A stretch of DNA of 64,000 bases, from NCBI GenBank assembly GCA_002682825.1, contig NOKP01000013.1:1267351-1331350 (forward strand), written 5' to 3'. Positions 12,901 through 25,330 of the stretch are shown here, one piece after another. The notes beneath the pieces were generated by a model. The model saw nothing but the letters and a program-made list of their open reading frames with translations. It ran no database searches and was not told the DNA's origin. A program made the translations under genes and the position numbers. Origin of the DNA: Neonectria sp. B-13 (taxonomy: Eukaryota; Ascomycota; Sordariomycetes; Hypocreales; Nectriaceae). Position 1 is the first letter of the stretch; every line of letters starts with the position of its first letter.

Positions 12901-15900
12901 AAGTCGACGTGACTGAGTTAGGCATTGACCCTGACTACCTCGCTGCCTTGCCTGAAGAATTCAGGGAAGAGGTCATCGCTCAAACAGTCAGCACGAGGAG
13001 ATCCCAGGCACGAGAAGAGGCCACGACTGGTGAATCAACCGAGGTTTTCCAAGAGTTCCTTGATGCTCTTCCAGAGGAATTGCGTCTGGAAATTGCCCAG
13101 CAGGAACGTCAAGAGCAGCGCCGCCGGGCCCGCGAAGACCAGGGTCGCCAAGCGGTGCCTGCAGGGGGTCAGAATCCGGTTGAACCAGACATGGATACGG
13201 CAAGTATTCTCCTGACCTTCCCTCCAGCACTTCGGGAACAAGTCCTCATGGACCAGGGCGAGGACATTATGGACCAACTCCCACCTGAGATGGCAGCCCA
13301 GGCTCGAGCTCTGACGCAGCACAACCACTCTGTCATCACAGGACGAAGCCCGCCAGGTGTCACCCGAGTGCCTCCACCTGGACCACCAGGCCAGGCAGCT
13401 GGGAACAAGGTTCAGCGTCGAACGGTTGTTCAGATGCTCGATAAGGCTGGTGTCGCCACGTTGTTGCGCTTGATGTTCATTGCCCAGCAAGGATCTATCC
13501 GGAATTACTTGTTCAGTGTCTTTGCAGATGTTTGCGAGAACCGACAAAACCGCCTTGAGGTTATCAGCACACTTCTCCAGATCCTGCAAGATGGCAGCAC
13601 TGACATGAGTGCTGTCGAGCGAAGCTTCGGTCAGCTCTCATTGAAGGCTAGAAGGCCCAAGGACAAGGATCGGGAAGCAGATCAGAAGACCCCACAGACT
13701 CTCAAGAGGAGCCTAACGACTTTGACGACTCCTGGCAACGCACCACAGACAAACTCGGAAACCTCGCCACTCCTGATTGTACAGCAGTGTTTGGACCTTC
13801 TGGTGGACCTCAGCACGAAGAACCCGCATGTCCCTTGGCTGTTCTTGACCGAGCATGATATCGTTGGCTCAACTCTTAAGCGCTCACTCGGTCGTAAAGG
13901 GAAGGGCAAGGACTCCAAGGCCCACAAGTATGCAATCAACTCGCTGCTGTCTCTGCTTGACCGTGACTTGGTTATGGAAAGCTCAGTGGTTATGACTCAT
14001 CTTGCGGACTTGTTGAACCGTGTCACACTGCCTCTTCAAAATCTCGAACGACGCCGCAAAGAGGCCGATGAAGAGGAGGAGACCAAGACAACCGAAGTTC
14101 CTGCTGATCAGCCCGACGCCGCCAACTCCGCATTGGCTGCCAACATTAACGAATCGAACCCTGCTGAAGCTGAGCCATCAGAGAATGCAGACGGCGACGA
14201 AAATGCCAAAGCGGAAGAGAAGAAGGATTCTGCACAGAAGAAAGTACGTCAACTGCAGCCACCGGTTATTCCTGCTCAGAATCTCACTCTGGCCGTGAGA
14301 ATCTTCGTGGCTCGAGAGTGCAGCTCCAAAACCTTCCAGAACACCATCTCCACGATAAAGAACCTCTCTGCTATTCCTGGAGCCAAGGCCATCTTCGGGC
14401 AAGAGCTTGTCCATCAGGCACGCCTTTTGAGTGAAAACATCGTGTCTGACTTGGATGACCTCCTACCTCACATCGAAAAGGCGTCATCGGGGACGGAGAT
14501 TCAAGGTGTTGCCCTGGCAAAGTTTTCTCCAGGCGCATCTGAGCAGAACAAACTTCTCCGCGTTCTGACAGCTCTGGACCATCTGTTCGACAACAAAAAG
14601 AAGACGGAAGAGTCTGAGTCAGACAAGAACAAGGATGAGAGAGCAGATTTGGTTACGTCGCTGTACCACAACTCGACCTTTTCGGCCATGTGGGAGAAGT
14701 TGAGTGCTTGTCTGAGCGCTATCCGAAAGCGAGAAAACATGCTCAACGTGGCAACCATCCTTCTTCCCCTTATCGAATCAATGATGGTGGTTTGCAAGAA
14801 CACAACGACGGGCGATGATCCTACCCAGAGCAAGGAGATGGTTATTTCAAGTCCTGCTCCTGAATCGCGCACGGCAAGCCTCTTCTTTAACTTCACCGAG
14901 GAACATCGGCGTATTCTCAACGAGCTTGTGCGAAACAACCCCAAACTGATGTCGGGTACCTTTGCATTGTTGGTTAAGAACCCCAAGGTCCTTGAGTTTG
15001 ACAACAAGCGCAACTATTTCAACCGAAGCGTCCACTCACGATCAGGCAACAGCCAAAGCCGCCCCTCGTATGCACCACTTCAACTCTCTGTTCGTCGCGA
15101 GCACGTCTTCCACGACTCCTTCAAGTCTCTGTACTTCAAGTCGGGAGATGAGATGAAGTTCGGAAAGCTCAACATTCGATTCCATGGCGAGGAAGGTGTT
15201 GACGCTGGTGGTGTTACCCGTGAATGGTTCCAGGTCCTCTCTCGACAGATGTTTGACGCCAACTACGTCCTATTCACACCTGTTTCCTCGGATCGTACTA
15301 CTTTCCACCCAAACAAGCTCAGCGGTATCAACGATGAGCATTTGATGTTCTTCAAGTTCATTGGGCGTATCATCGGCAAGGCCCTATACGAGGGCCGGCT
15401 TCTCGACTGCTACTTTAGCCGGGCCGTCTACAAGCGCATTCTTGGAAAGTCGGTCTCCGTCAAGGACATGGAATCGTTTGATCCCGACTACTACAAGTCC
15501 CTTTGCTGGATGCTGGACAACGACATCACAGACATCATCACCGAGACCTTCTCTGTCGAGGATGATGAGTTCGGCGTGACCAACGTGGTCGACTTGATTG
15601 AAAACGGACGAGAGATTGCGGTGACTGAAGAGAACAAGCACGACTATGTCCGTCTTGTGGTAGAGCACAAGCTGCTTTCTTCTGTTAAGGAGCAGATGGA
15701 GAGCTTCCTTCGAGGCTTCCATGAGATCATTCCGTCAGAATTGATTGCTATCTTCAACGAGCAGGAACTGGAGCTGCTCATCTCGGGTCTTCCTGATATC
15801 GACGTTGACGATTGGAAGAGCAACACGGAATACCACAACTACAATCCGGCATCGCAGCAGATCCAATGGTTCTGGCGGGCACTCCGATCATTTGACAAGG

Positions 15901-16207
15901 AGGAACGCGCCAAGCTGCTGCAATTCGTCACCGGGACAAGCAAGGTCCCCCTCAACGGCTTCAAGGAACTGGAGGGTATGAACGGTGTCAATCGCTTCAA
16001 CATCCATCGTGACTATGGCAACAAGGACCGACTACCCTCTTCGCACACCTGCTTTAACCGTAAGTTTTCCCCGTTGCTTAACCGTCTTATCAGTGAACTA
16101 ACAGATCTGTAGAACTTGACCTCCCTGAGTATGAAAGCTACGATGCTCTTCGCTCTCAAATCATGAAGGCCATCACGGCAGGAAGCGAGTATTTTGGCTT
16201 CGCTTAA
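3931..16207 (+). CDS. TOM1: HECT-type E3 ubiquitin ligase TOM1/HUWE1 family
   Basis: This giant ligase takes ubiquitin from an E2 onto its own cysteine and then onto substrates; family members act in histone, ribosomal-protein and mRNA-export quality control. The start at 3931 gives MGKITKPMQQKHKETL, and after the first intron SPWLKGYVESAS, which matches the family N-terminus. Exons: 3931-3978, 4037-11633, 11689-11751, ~11803-11991, 12043-16059, 16113-16207, giving about 4,002 aa. Order: DUF908 and DUF913 armadillo-like regions (about residues 90-800), a UBA-like segment (~1465-1510), a very acidic Asp/Glu tract (~2325-2550), a DUF4414-type region with repeated LPEE(F/L)R motifs (~2920-2985), and a C-terminal HECT domain. 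The catalytic Cys is about residue 3969 in HTCFNQLDLPEY, and the protein ends in GFGFA as expected. The acceptor at 11801-11805 is a NAGNAG. The length is normal for fungi. It is convergent with RPS6. Confidence 0.96.
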
Positions 16208-16944
16208 TTTCGATGACCATCGATGGCTGGTTCGGATTAGGGGGATAGATGGGATGGTTGGAGGAAAAGACGGCGATGGATGAGTTGCGGGGATGCAAAG
16301 CTAAGGGACTCGGGTTTCACCTTTACAGCCTTTTATTCTTGTTGCATGGATGGTACTGGTAGGGCAGCATTTTCTGGGTTGCTTTTGGACGTGCTCCTTG
16401 CTGACGCTCGTTCCTTTCCCTTAGACTACGCTTGGGAGAAGTGCAGGTCTCCCTTGCTGAATGGGTCTGGAAGGCGAGAGGGTTTTGAGGAGGCGAAGGA
16501 TATTCAGCATCATGTGTACATCACAGTTTGCTGCGCTTGTTAGAAATGAAATACATGAGGGATACATATGGATTTATTCTCGTGATTTGAGACTCGAGTG
16601 ACAAAGCACTGACAGCAGAAACTGAGCGAGCGAAAGCAGATAATGAGACGTGGAGCGGCCCACTCAGAAACCCAACGGAACCCCAGGACTAAGTGTTGGC
16701 AAGACTTGAAACTTGGAATCATCAGGTTAGAGTCTATTCACGGCTGAAGCAGATAGGTATATAGATAAAAGCTCAGACGAATTTGACTGGCGTATGGCAC
16801 GAGTGCATCAATGCATGTTCATTTTCCGAAATGCCTAATACATCCGTGTTGGACTTAAAACCAAGCCCGAGAATCCCCACTCCCAATGCATGCAAACCAC
16901 AAGACCAAGGTATGATTCCCCTTTTTTCATTAAACGCCAGAACC
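16208..16944. other. Convergent intergenic region, TOM1 and RPS6 3' ends
   Basis: It holds the 3' UTRs of two convergent genes. An open frame at 16280-16543 (+) has no family resemblance and no ATG context that stands out. Nothing else is visible. Confidence 0.6.
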
Positions 16945-18100
16945 CTACTTGCGCATGGAGCTTGCTCGTCGCTTGCGGGCATCGGCCTTCTGGGTCTTGG
17001 CCTCGGCAACGCGCTTGGCGAGGACCTGGGCGTACTCGTTCTATAAGGGACAATTGTCAGAGCCATGCTTTGATGGAGAACGCGGTAGCAGTGTGGAAGA
17101 CTTACGGCCTCGTCCTTGACCTTCTCGGCCTGGCGACGCTTGAGGGCAGCGCGGTGGCGCTTGTGCTGGAGGCGCTGGGGAGTAACCAGGCGCTGGATCT
17201 TGGGAGCCTTGGTGTAAGGAGACTTGCCCTCACCCTTGGGCTGGACCTCTCGTCGAATGACGTACTTGCGGACCTAGGTTCACCAGGATGATTAGTATTT
17301 AAATTTCGTTTGTAGTACTCGTACCGCTATCTCGAAAGATAGGGTCCTCTCACACTCTACCCAGACTGGCAGTTTCTCCACTGCAGTTCTGGGTAGGCGA
17401 TGATCGAGTATGGGCGCAGGAAGAAACATACATCGTCATCCTTGGTGAGGCCAAAGAACTTGCGGATCTTGGTGGCGCGCTTGGGGCCGAGACGCTTGGG
17501 GTGGACGACATCGGTGAGGCCGGGGATGTCGGCATCGCCCTGCTTGACAACGCTGAGGGCAAGGACAGACAGGTCCATGCCGACGATGCAGCCACGGACA
17601 GACTTGCGCTTGCGCTCACCGGTGCGGCGGGGGCGGTAGCAGGAGTGGCCGTCGGCGAGGAGGAGACGGACACGGGTAGGGTGCATGACACCCTGCTTCA
17701 TGGGGAAACCCTGCTTGTCGTTGCCGCCGGTAATGCGGAAGACGTAGCCCTTGAACTCATCGCCGATGGAGTCACCAGGGACCTCAGCACCCATCTGTAG
17801 AAAAACACGTATGTTAGCTCGTTCGAACGATTCGGATTTCGGTGGCGGGACGTAGTTCGGGGTCGACGTACGCGCTTCTCCATGAAGACACGGAGCTTGC
17901 GCTCATCCTCAATGTCGATGAGCTTCTGGCTGCCATTGGCAGGGTAGGAAATGTTCAACTGTTTGCAAACGGGTCAGCGAAAGTCCACGCGGGTTCAGCA
18001 CCTCAAAAACCAGCATGTAGGACCGCGTAGAAGGCGGGTTGGATGCCCACGATGCATTGCATGCTATGAGGATCGATTGGGACTGTTGACATACCTTCAT
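16945..18100 (-). CDS. RPS6: 40S ribosomal protein S6 (eS6)
   Basis: Structural protein of the small ribosomal subunit. The five coding exons, in minus-strand order, are 18100-18095, 17958-17872, 17794-17432, 17273-17106 and 17040-16945, totalling 239 aa, the usual fungal length. The start is the two-codon exon ATG AAG, spliced to [20 protein letters not shown]. The core [20 protein letters not shown], the stretch [17 protein letters not shown] and the basic helical C-terminus are all present. The tail RRASSMRK keeps the RRxS-type site that TOR/S6-kinase signalling phosphorylates in the family. Having four introns, one right after codon 2, is common for fungal ribosomal-protein genes. It is divergent from CTF8, with 467 bases between start codons. 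Confidence 0.97.
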
Positions 18101-18567
18101 CTTGCCAGTTGTGGTGGTGCAACTTTACTTGACCTGGCCTGCTTGAAGTTAGTGATGGTGGATGGAGGTTGCAAAATTTGGGCGAAATGGAGAAAGTGTG
18201 TGTCGCTAGGGCTGCTCCACGAGGTGAAATTGAGCTGGCCAATTGCAGCGAAGGGGGTTTCTTGAGCTTTCGGTGAAAGGATTTCCCGCTTCTGACCGCG
18301 CATTCCCCACACAAAAAAGGAAATATGTCAAAGCCCTGTGTACAGTGCAAGGCGCGAAATATTCACACTCTTCGCACGGGGCTTCTCTCCGAAGTACGTA
18401 CCGACCACGGATTTACTTACTTAGTAGTAGGCACTTATTGTTCCGGCATCCTTACTCATCCATACTCAACAACATCAAGAACACAAACATATTTCTCTTC
18501 AACGAGGCTGTTAACAGACTGATGGAATCTCACGTTTGATTCAATTATAATTTCTTTGATTTTCACA
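18101..18567. promoter_or_regulatory. Bidirectional promoter region of RPS6 and CTF8
   Basis: This is the only sequence between two divergent start codons. A CCAAT pentamer lies at about 18239-18243, roughly 140 bases upstream of the RPS6 ATG. Core promoter elements cannot be assigned from sequence alone. Confidence 0.5.
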
Positions 18568-19008
18568 ATGTCTTCTGCTAAACTCTACCCTCCGAGCAAG
18601 AAGGCCTCGTCCGCAAATCCGCTTCCACAACTCATCCAAACGCCCTCTGGCTTGGCTCTAGTAGAGCTCCAAGGAACAATCAATCTTCCCCAGGATGCGG
18701 ATGGCGAAGAATTGAAAAACGTCGAAATTGGCAGGATTGACTTTCCGGATTACGTCCCGGATGCGATGGGCTCTGCATGGATGAACCGAGTCCACCTCTA
18801 CATCGGGCAACATCAGCGGTTGAACGGCGAAGTCAAGAAGCTGCCAAAGGCCATGGCCGTCGTGCAGCGCAGAGAGAACCGGACGACGACAGGATCTGGC
18901 GGTGAAGTGACGGAGCAAGGCGAAAACCTCGAGGTGGTTGAGATCGTCAAGTATAAGCTGATCTTCTCAAACCGGCCAGAGCCTGTAAATACTGCCAACG
19001 CATCTTGA
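18568..19008 (+). CDS. CTF8: Chromosome transmission fidelity protein 8 (Ctf8)
   Basis: A single-exon frame from ATG 18568 gives 146 aa. Ctf8 is the small subunit that pairs with Dcc1 in the Ctf18-RFC alternative clamp loader, which acts on PCNA at replication forks and supports sister-chromatid cohesion. The recognisable core is LPQLIQTPSGLALVELQGTI followed by the segment RVHLYIGQHQRLNGEVKKL and a C-terminal VEIVKYKLIFSNRPEPV beta-strand, all typical of fungal Ctf8. An in-frame non-ATG extension to 18556 exists but is not needed. It is convergent with DPH1. Confidence 0.88.
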   Translation: MSSAKLYPPSKKASSANPLPQLIQTPSGLALVELQGTINLPQDADGEELKNVEIGRIDFPDYVPDAMGSAWMNRVHLYIGQHQRLNGEVKKLPKAMAVVQRRENRTTTGSGGEVTEQGENLEVVEIVKYKLIFSNRPEPVNTANAS

Positions 19009-19864
19009 GCAAGTATCAGACAACTTGACACGGCATCCCAACCGACCAACTCGCCGCCAACTGCTCAACTCACTCTGCTGCTATGCTTCTGCGTCCAGGA
19101 TGGAGCGTTTTGAAGACGCTTAATGGCGTTGTCATCAAAGTGGCGACTGGCCCTGGAGTTTACTCTTGGAGGCAGCACTGGAGGAGTTGGTGGTGGATGT
19201 TGATTCGCTTTTCCAAAACCCTTCCCTAGCCCTCCCAGCTCTAGGATACGGAACACGTCAACCGTTTTTCGTTCGACGAAGATATTAGACTAGTCCGTCA
19301 CTGTAGGCACGTGCTTCTGACGTGTTCTGAAGTTTCCCTCGCTGGGCAAGCGTTAGCGAGACCCTTCACGCCTTGGATTCCTCTTACATGGTAGCACAGT
19401 CCTGGCTTTGTCCGAGGTGCTCTTTCGCTCATTTGCAAAGAGCCCTTTCAGCCTCTAGTTGAGTGTAAGAGAAAGGTGGAAGCGGTTGCTCTTCAACAAT
19501 CTTCTGAAACGCCCGCAGACATACCCTTTATTTAAGACACATGGTTAGCTTCGTGTAAGGTGTCTTCTCTTCTCGTCTTGCACTTCTTCTCCGGAATATT
19601 AGCCCACCCTCAAGGTGAGAACAGTACCGACAACCAGGGTTTGATCGATCCTAGCATATGTTGATGCGATTCTTATACGGCTCCGCGACAACGCTGCCGC
19701 ATCGCTTGTGCGATGGACCGGAGCTGGAGCTTAGACGGCGTGGCCGCATCTCGAACGTAATCCTCTACCGAGCGGTAATAAGACTGACCACGTTGGATGG
19801 TTCATCGTGATATTCATTTCCTCATTCCGTTTTACTCTTTGCTTTCCAACATGGACAAACGTGC
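19009..19864. other. Convergent intergenic region, CTF8 and DPH1 3' ends
   Basis: Short open frames occur on both strands (for example 19065-19256 minus) but begin with non-ATG codons and show no family resemblance. No tRNA with a proper T-arm was seen. I regard it as 3' UTR and spacer. Confidence 0.55.
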
Positions 19865-21299
19865 TCATCCCGACACGTCAACATCAACCGGCTTCGTCCT
19901 CCCCAGCCCATCCTTCCCGTAGTAATCCATGGGATACACGCCCTTGCCCCAGTCCTCCTTGACCTCGAGGGCGACCAGCGCCTCATACGGCGTCAGCAGC
20001 GGCCGCGAGAAGGCATAGCCCCAGTCGATGCTCAGCCGCGGGCACGCCACCTGGACCCAACACTCGACGTCGGCCATCAGCGCCAGCTTGCCGGGGAAGA
20101 TCTCACTCAGCAGCAGGTTGACGAACGGGATCCCGCGCTCCCGCAGCCGCTGCTCGATGAGCCCCATCGTGTGCGGGTTGCCCTGCCGGCCCAACGCGCC
20201 CAGGATCAACCCCCACTTGCCCGCCGTCTTGGCCGTGCGGATGGCGGAGCGCCGGATCGACTGCATCTCGTCGTGGCCGTACGTCTCGCGCGTGAGCTTC
20301 CGCGAGTACGGGTCGTAGCGGTAGGCCGGGATGGACGGGTTGTGGATCATGATGCTCTCGAGGTGGAAGCGCCCGTCGCCCAGGTACAGGATCAGGTCGA
20401 CCTGGTCGTCGTCCTTGAGACGCGGTGACGTGCAACCCAGAATTTCGCCTTTGCTGAGGGGTGCGATCTGCGGGGAGAGGACCCGGAAGCCAGCACGCTC
20501 GAGGCTGCTCCGGACGCCGTGGATGGTGGCGTTGAACTGGATGGTACCCACGACGGCGATGGTCTTACCGCTGGCAAAGTTGCGCTCCAGCGAGGCGAGA
20601 AGATGCGAAGCGTCGATACTGATGTCGACGAAGACGTAGAGCGTCTTGATCTTGGTCACGTCGACGGGAATGAGACAACTATGGGCGTAGTGCACGAGCA
20701 GGTCGCAACCGAGAGCCCGCGCCGTGTAGTCGTCGATGCAGCAGGCGCCGTATGTGACGTCGCCCATTATGAGCGTCTCGATGCCGGGACAGAACTGAGT
20801 AAGGATATCGGAGACGGTAGTGGCGAAAAGGAGCAGGCCCTCGGGCATCTGAAGTGCAACCTTCTTAGCCCCTGAGGTACGAATACGGTGAATCGTCTTG
20901 GGGATCTCGAAGCTGTAGTTTGCGGGCAGCAGGGCGATGGCAGCTTTGAGGTTAGGATCTTCGAGGATCTCCTTTGGCACCTGGTTCAATAATCGAGGTG
21001 CTCGTCGTGGCTTGGCCGCTGGAGATATATGTGAGCTGCATTCTCATGAGATATGAGGAAGACGTACTCTGAACTGCGCCGCTCTCCCCTGTGGCCGCCG
21101 TGCCTCCATTCTTTGCCGCAGCCTCTGTAGCCGCCCTTCTTCCCACAAACCGCTTCTTGGGCTGCTTCACTGGCGTCTCTCCGTTCTGCGTCGTCGCTTG
21201 AGTCTCACTGGCCGCGGGGTGACTCCCCTGGGCCATCAGTTGCGCTTCCTCGATATCGGCTGCGATGCCGATATCGGTCTGGAGCCTGTCCTCCTCCAT
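19865..21299 (-). CDS. DPH1: Diphthamide biosynthesis protein 1 (ACP-histidine synthase subunit 1)
   Basis: With Dph2, this radical-SAM-like iron-sulphur enzyme transfers the 3-amino-3-carboxypropyl group of SAM to the target histidine of elongation factor 2, the first step of diphthamide synthesis. Exons: 21299-21068 and 21018-19865, giving 461 aa; the 49-nt intron is placed so that the frame reads [20 protein letters not shown] across the junction. The first ~80 residues are a disordered basic region ([13 protein letters not shown]). Family motifs follow: [17 protein letters not shown], the Cys motif [20 protein letters not shown] (Cys170 region), [12 protein letters not shown], the stretch [20 protein letters not shown], and the C-terminal Cys motif [14 protein letters not shown], which together supply the cluster-binding cysteines. 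Length and order are normal. Confidence 0.95.
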
Positions 21300-21810
21300 A
21301 GTCCGATCTAAGTCCTCTAGTCGTTGAATTCAGGAAATCGTAGCTGTATGTTTTGTGAATCCGTTCATAGACTTTTTTTCTTTGCTTCTAAGCCGGCGTT
21401 TCTCTGGACACCAAAAAGTTGGGCGGCGATGTGTGTGCTGAGCGTTTCGCACTGTCGGACCCGCTTTCAACAACATGAACGTCATCATTGGCTGCGATTT
21501 CCATCTCCAAAGACCGAACGCACCGTTAAGCTTCAGTACGTTGACTACATATACGTCGTCAACTACTACGTCTGGATCATGCTTCGGCAACCTTTCTCTG
21601 ACGGGAATTCAATGGCATTAACTTGGCCTCCTATGTGCACACCAAGGTTTCGCTCTTGTGCTGCAGCTGGTCCTTAGCCCCTTCCTCCCCATCACCAATG
21701 ATCCTCCAACATGTAAACAATCAGTGCAAACAGTGCTTTCTCGACCAGTTCCTCCTTCGGTGCGCGCTCAAATTATACTATCTCTATCGCAACGCCGACA
21801 ATTTGTCCAT
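21300..21810. other. Spacer between VMA2 3' end and DPH1 promoter
   Basis: It contains the DPH1 upstream region and the VMA2 3' UTR. The open frame at 21324-21677 (+) has no recognisable features. Nothing else is visible. Confidence 0.5.
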
Positions 21811-23690
21811 TTACGCGTCAATGAGGTTCTCCTCCTGTTGCTGCTGATCGCGGGCCTCGGTGTCTGCTCGCGCCTTGCCCTTGGCCTTGGATTCCTTGGC
21901 AGCACGCTGGTAGAACTCGTTGAGCACCTTAGCGGGGATACGGTTCAGTAGCTCCTTGGGGTAGATTCGGAGCAGGCTCCATGCGAGATCCAGCGACTCG
22001 TAGATGGATCGCGACTCGTAGGGGCCCTGGCTGATGAACTGACGCTCAAACTTCTCCAGGAACTCCAGCGACAGCTTGTCCTCGCCCGACAAGGCCTCCT
22101 CACCGACGACAGCCTTCATCGCGGCGGCATCACGACCGATGGCATACTTGGCATAAAGCTGGTTGGACACATCACCATGATCCTTGCGGGTCATGCCCTC
22201 ACCAATTGCAGACTTCATGAGACGGGACAGCGACGGCAAGACGTTGATGGGGGGGTAGATACCGCGGTTGTACAGGGCACGGTCGATGAAGATCTGACCC
22301 TCGGTAATGTAACCAGTCAAATCGGGAATCGGGTGGGTGATGTCATCGTTGGGCATGGTCAGAATGGGGATCTGAGTGATGGATCCGTTGCGACCTGCGA
22401 CACGACCTGCTCGTTCGTAGATGGTGGACAAATCCGTGTACATGTAACCGGGGAAACCACGTCGACCAGGGACTTCTTCTCGGGCGGCGGAAACCTCTCG
22501 AAGAGCATCGCAGTAAGCCGAAAGATCGGTAAGAATAACCAACACGTGCTTCTCGAGCTGGTAGGCGTAGTATTCGGCGGTGGTGAGGGCGAGACGAGGA
22601 GTAATGATACGCTCGATGCTGGATGATGGTCAGTCATGCGAAAGAAAAGAAGGAATCGGATTGGGTGCACGCACGTAGGATCGTTGGCAAGGTTGAGGAA
22701 GAGGGTGACACGCTCCAAGCTGCCGTTCTCCTCGAAATCGCGGGTGAAGAAACGAGCAGTCTCCAAGTTGACACCCATGGCACCGAAGACGATGGAGAAG
22801 TTCTCCTCGTGGCCGTCGTGGACACCCTTGTTGGTGATGCCCTGCTTCTGGACCAAGCCAGCCTGTCGACAAATCTGGGCGGCGATTTCGTTGTGGGGCA
22901 GACCGGCGGCGGAGAAGATGGGGATCTTCTGTCCTCGGGCAATCGAGTTCATCGTGTCGATGGCGGAGATTCCGGTCGAGATCATCTCCTCGGGGTATTC
23001 CTATGGTCGTCAGAGGGAATTGAAACCACAATCAATGAGGCGGGGAAGCTTACACGAGAGTAAGGGTTGATAGGGCTACCGTTGATGTCGAGGTAGTCTT
23101 CCGCGAGGACCTTGGGGCCTTTGTCGATAGCTCGTCCGGAACCATCAAAGATACGGCCAAGCATGTCCTCGGACACACCGAGCTTCAAGCTCTGACCGGT
23201 AAACTCGACTCGGGTCTATCGCTGTCTCAGCCAGATTGGTCTTCCTTATGTACGCCGCATTGCCTGCCTACCTTCTTCACATCGATACCGGTGGTGCCTT
23301 CGAAGACCTATTGGACTCGTCAATCGCCGTCGACAATGTGATGCCTCGTGGGGGAATACCTGAACGACCGCTCGATCACCTATGCTTTGCGGTCAGTATG
23401 CCTCAAGTCATCCGAACAAGGGGGACTCCGGGAACGGCGCTAACCTCGAGCTTCGAGGACCTGACCGGATCGCTCCGTGCCATCGGGAAGAGTGAGCGTG
23501 ACGATCTCGTTGAACATGGGGAATTTGACCTGTAATTGTTAGACTGTTCATGGCACGACGGCAGCAGGATTGGCGGCAGGGACGGCCTCACATTCTCCAG
23601 GATGACGAGCGGGCCGTTGACGCCGCCGACGGTGTTGTACCGAATCCTGGGGATGACGGAGTACGACGACGACTCGCGCGGGTCTCCCAT
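21811..23690 (-). CDS. VMA2: V-type proton ATPase subunit B
   Basis: Non-catalytic nucleotide-binding subunit of the V1 sector that acidifies vacuoles and other endomembranes. Seven coding exons, in minus order: 23690-23592, 23529-23445, 23379-23360, 23307-23272, 23215-23054, 23000-22675 and 22618-21811, totalling 511 aa. The start [20 protein letters not shown] is the fungal N-terminus. The joined frame gives [20 protein letters not shown], then [20 protein letters not shown], the P-loop-like [20 protein letters not shown] (degenerate, as expected for B subunits) and the signature [15 protein letters not shown]. The C-terminal region runs through [20 protein letters not shown] and ends EENLIDA. 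Exon 3 is a 20-nt micro-exon and exon 4 is only 36 nt; both splices were checked for frame. Confidence 0.97.
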
Positions 23691-24179
23691 GATGGCGGTA
23701 GAGGAGCAGACGGGGAGGGCGAGGCGTGAGGTGGGCGAGATGCGGAGGCAGCAAGAAGGGCGGGTTGGAGGACGGGACTTGAAGGAGGGAGCTGGCGGTG
23801 ATGGGGAAACGGGAGGACGCCTCAAGCTGGGATGAGGTTGGAGGAGGTTGAGCTTGCCTCACCAAGGTGGAGCCCTGCGCCGGCCTACCCAAGGAGCACG
23901 GCCGATAAACCTGCGGTGCGGAATACGTTACCTTACTACGCCTCCCTAGAGTGACATCACATGACTAAACGTACCCCTCTATCAGTCTAGGTCCGCCAAC
24001 TTGCCTACAAAGACATGGAAGTCAACTGCTGAAGCAGATATTTATCGAACTGTGCTCTTTTTCAACAGCTTTGAATTATCATGTGTGTTTTTTTAATGGT
24101 TTTACAGAGGTTGTGGCGGCTAATCTCTCAAGCTCCAATACTGAATGCGATGACCACCACCCAGCCCATACCTTATAGC
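23691..24179. other. VMA2 promoter and HMG-CoA lyase 3' region
   Basis: About 490 bases between two minus-strand genes. The first ~150 bases upstream of VMA2 are purine-rich on the plus strand, that is, a pyrimidine-rich leader for VMA2. No gene is seen. Confidence 0.5.
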
Positions 24180-25330
24180 TCAAGCTGCCTTGTCAGTAGT
24201 TCGAGCTCGAGCTCCCAGCACAGCTTTGCCCACAGTGCTCTCGTTGCCCTTGCCCAGCTCCCGCGTGATCCACGCTCCAATATCCGACATGGCATCCAGG
24301 TTGACGCCTGTATCCATCCCCAGCGTCTCCATAAAGTACACCATGTTCTCCGTCGCCACGTTGCCCGTCGCCCCGGGACTGTAGGGGCACCCTCCAAGCC
24401 CGCCCACGCTGCTGTCAAATGTCCGGATCCCGTGCTCCAGCGATACCGCCGTGTTCACCAACGCTTGCCCGTACGTGTCGTGGAAGTGCATGGCAATGTC
24501 CTCCGTCCTGATGCCCGCCGAGACCATGCACTTGAGCAGGGCGCCCGTCCGTGGCGCCGTGCCCATGCCTGTCGTGTCGCCCAATGAGATCTCGTCCGCA
24601 CCAGACTCTAACAAGTCCGTTGCAATCTCGGCTACCTTGTGTGGGTCAACGTCGAATCCCTCAAAGGGACAGCCGAGAACAACGGAGATGTATGCGCGAA
24701 CCCGGAGACCAAGCGCCTTGGACTCCTGGATCACCTCCTTGAAACGCTCCAGTGATGTCTGAATGTCGCAGTTGAGATTCTTCTGCAAGAAGCTCTCGGT
24801 AGCAGCTGCAAATACAGCGACCTCGACGGCCGGCTTTGATACTGCCTCGGCCTCGTTCGCGGGATCCATCTGCGTTGCAAAGGCGCTAGGGTTCCGGGCC
24901 AAGAGTTTCGCGGCGTTATGTAGACCCTTGAGGTTGGGGGCCAGGAAAGAATACGATATCGGGACTTGGGACGAAATCTTCTGCTGAAGGATGTGCTCGA
25001 GAATCTCGCTGGAGTTGGCCATCTGGTGAGAAGCTGTTAGACAGCCGAACGGGCGACGGGAAGGGCACCATCCTGCAAACGTACCTGAGGGACCCATTTT
25101 GGAGACACAAAAGATCCAGCTTCAATCGTTGAAATTCCCGTCCGAGCCAACCGCTCAATCAGTTCAATCTTGGTCGCAAGGGGGATCGTCTTTTTCTCGT
25201 TCTGGAGGCCATCTCGGGGCCCGACCTCGACCAGCTTGACGCGGTTGTTACTAGCGGTCGCAAAGCCTCTCTGCCAGCGGAGCTGCGAGCGCCGACAAGC
25301 TCTGCAAATGCCCGATCGAAGGAGGCTCAT
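24180..25330 (-). CDS. HMGCL: Hydroxymethylglutaryl-CoA lyase, mitochondrial
   Basis: Splits HMG-CoA into acetyl-CoA and acetoacetate, the last step of leucine breakdown, in the mitochondrial matrix. Exons: 25330-25085 and 25022-24180, giving 362 aa; the intron is phase 0 after WVPQ. An Arg-rich presequence ([20 protein letters not shown], then RGFATAS) suggests mitochondrial import. Catalytic features of this DRE-TIM family are in place: [16 protein letters not shown] (Arg39/Asp40), the metal-binding MHFHDTYGQ (about His261 and His263), and the active-site loop [18 protein letters not shown] with catalytic Cys about 294. No C-terminal peroxisomal signal is present (ends TTDKAA). The length is slightly above the animal enzyme. 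Confidence 0.95.
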
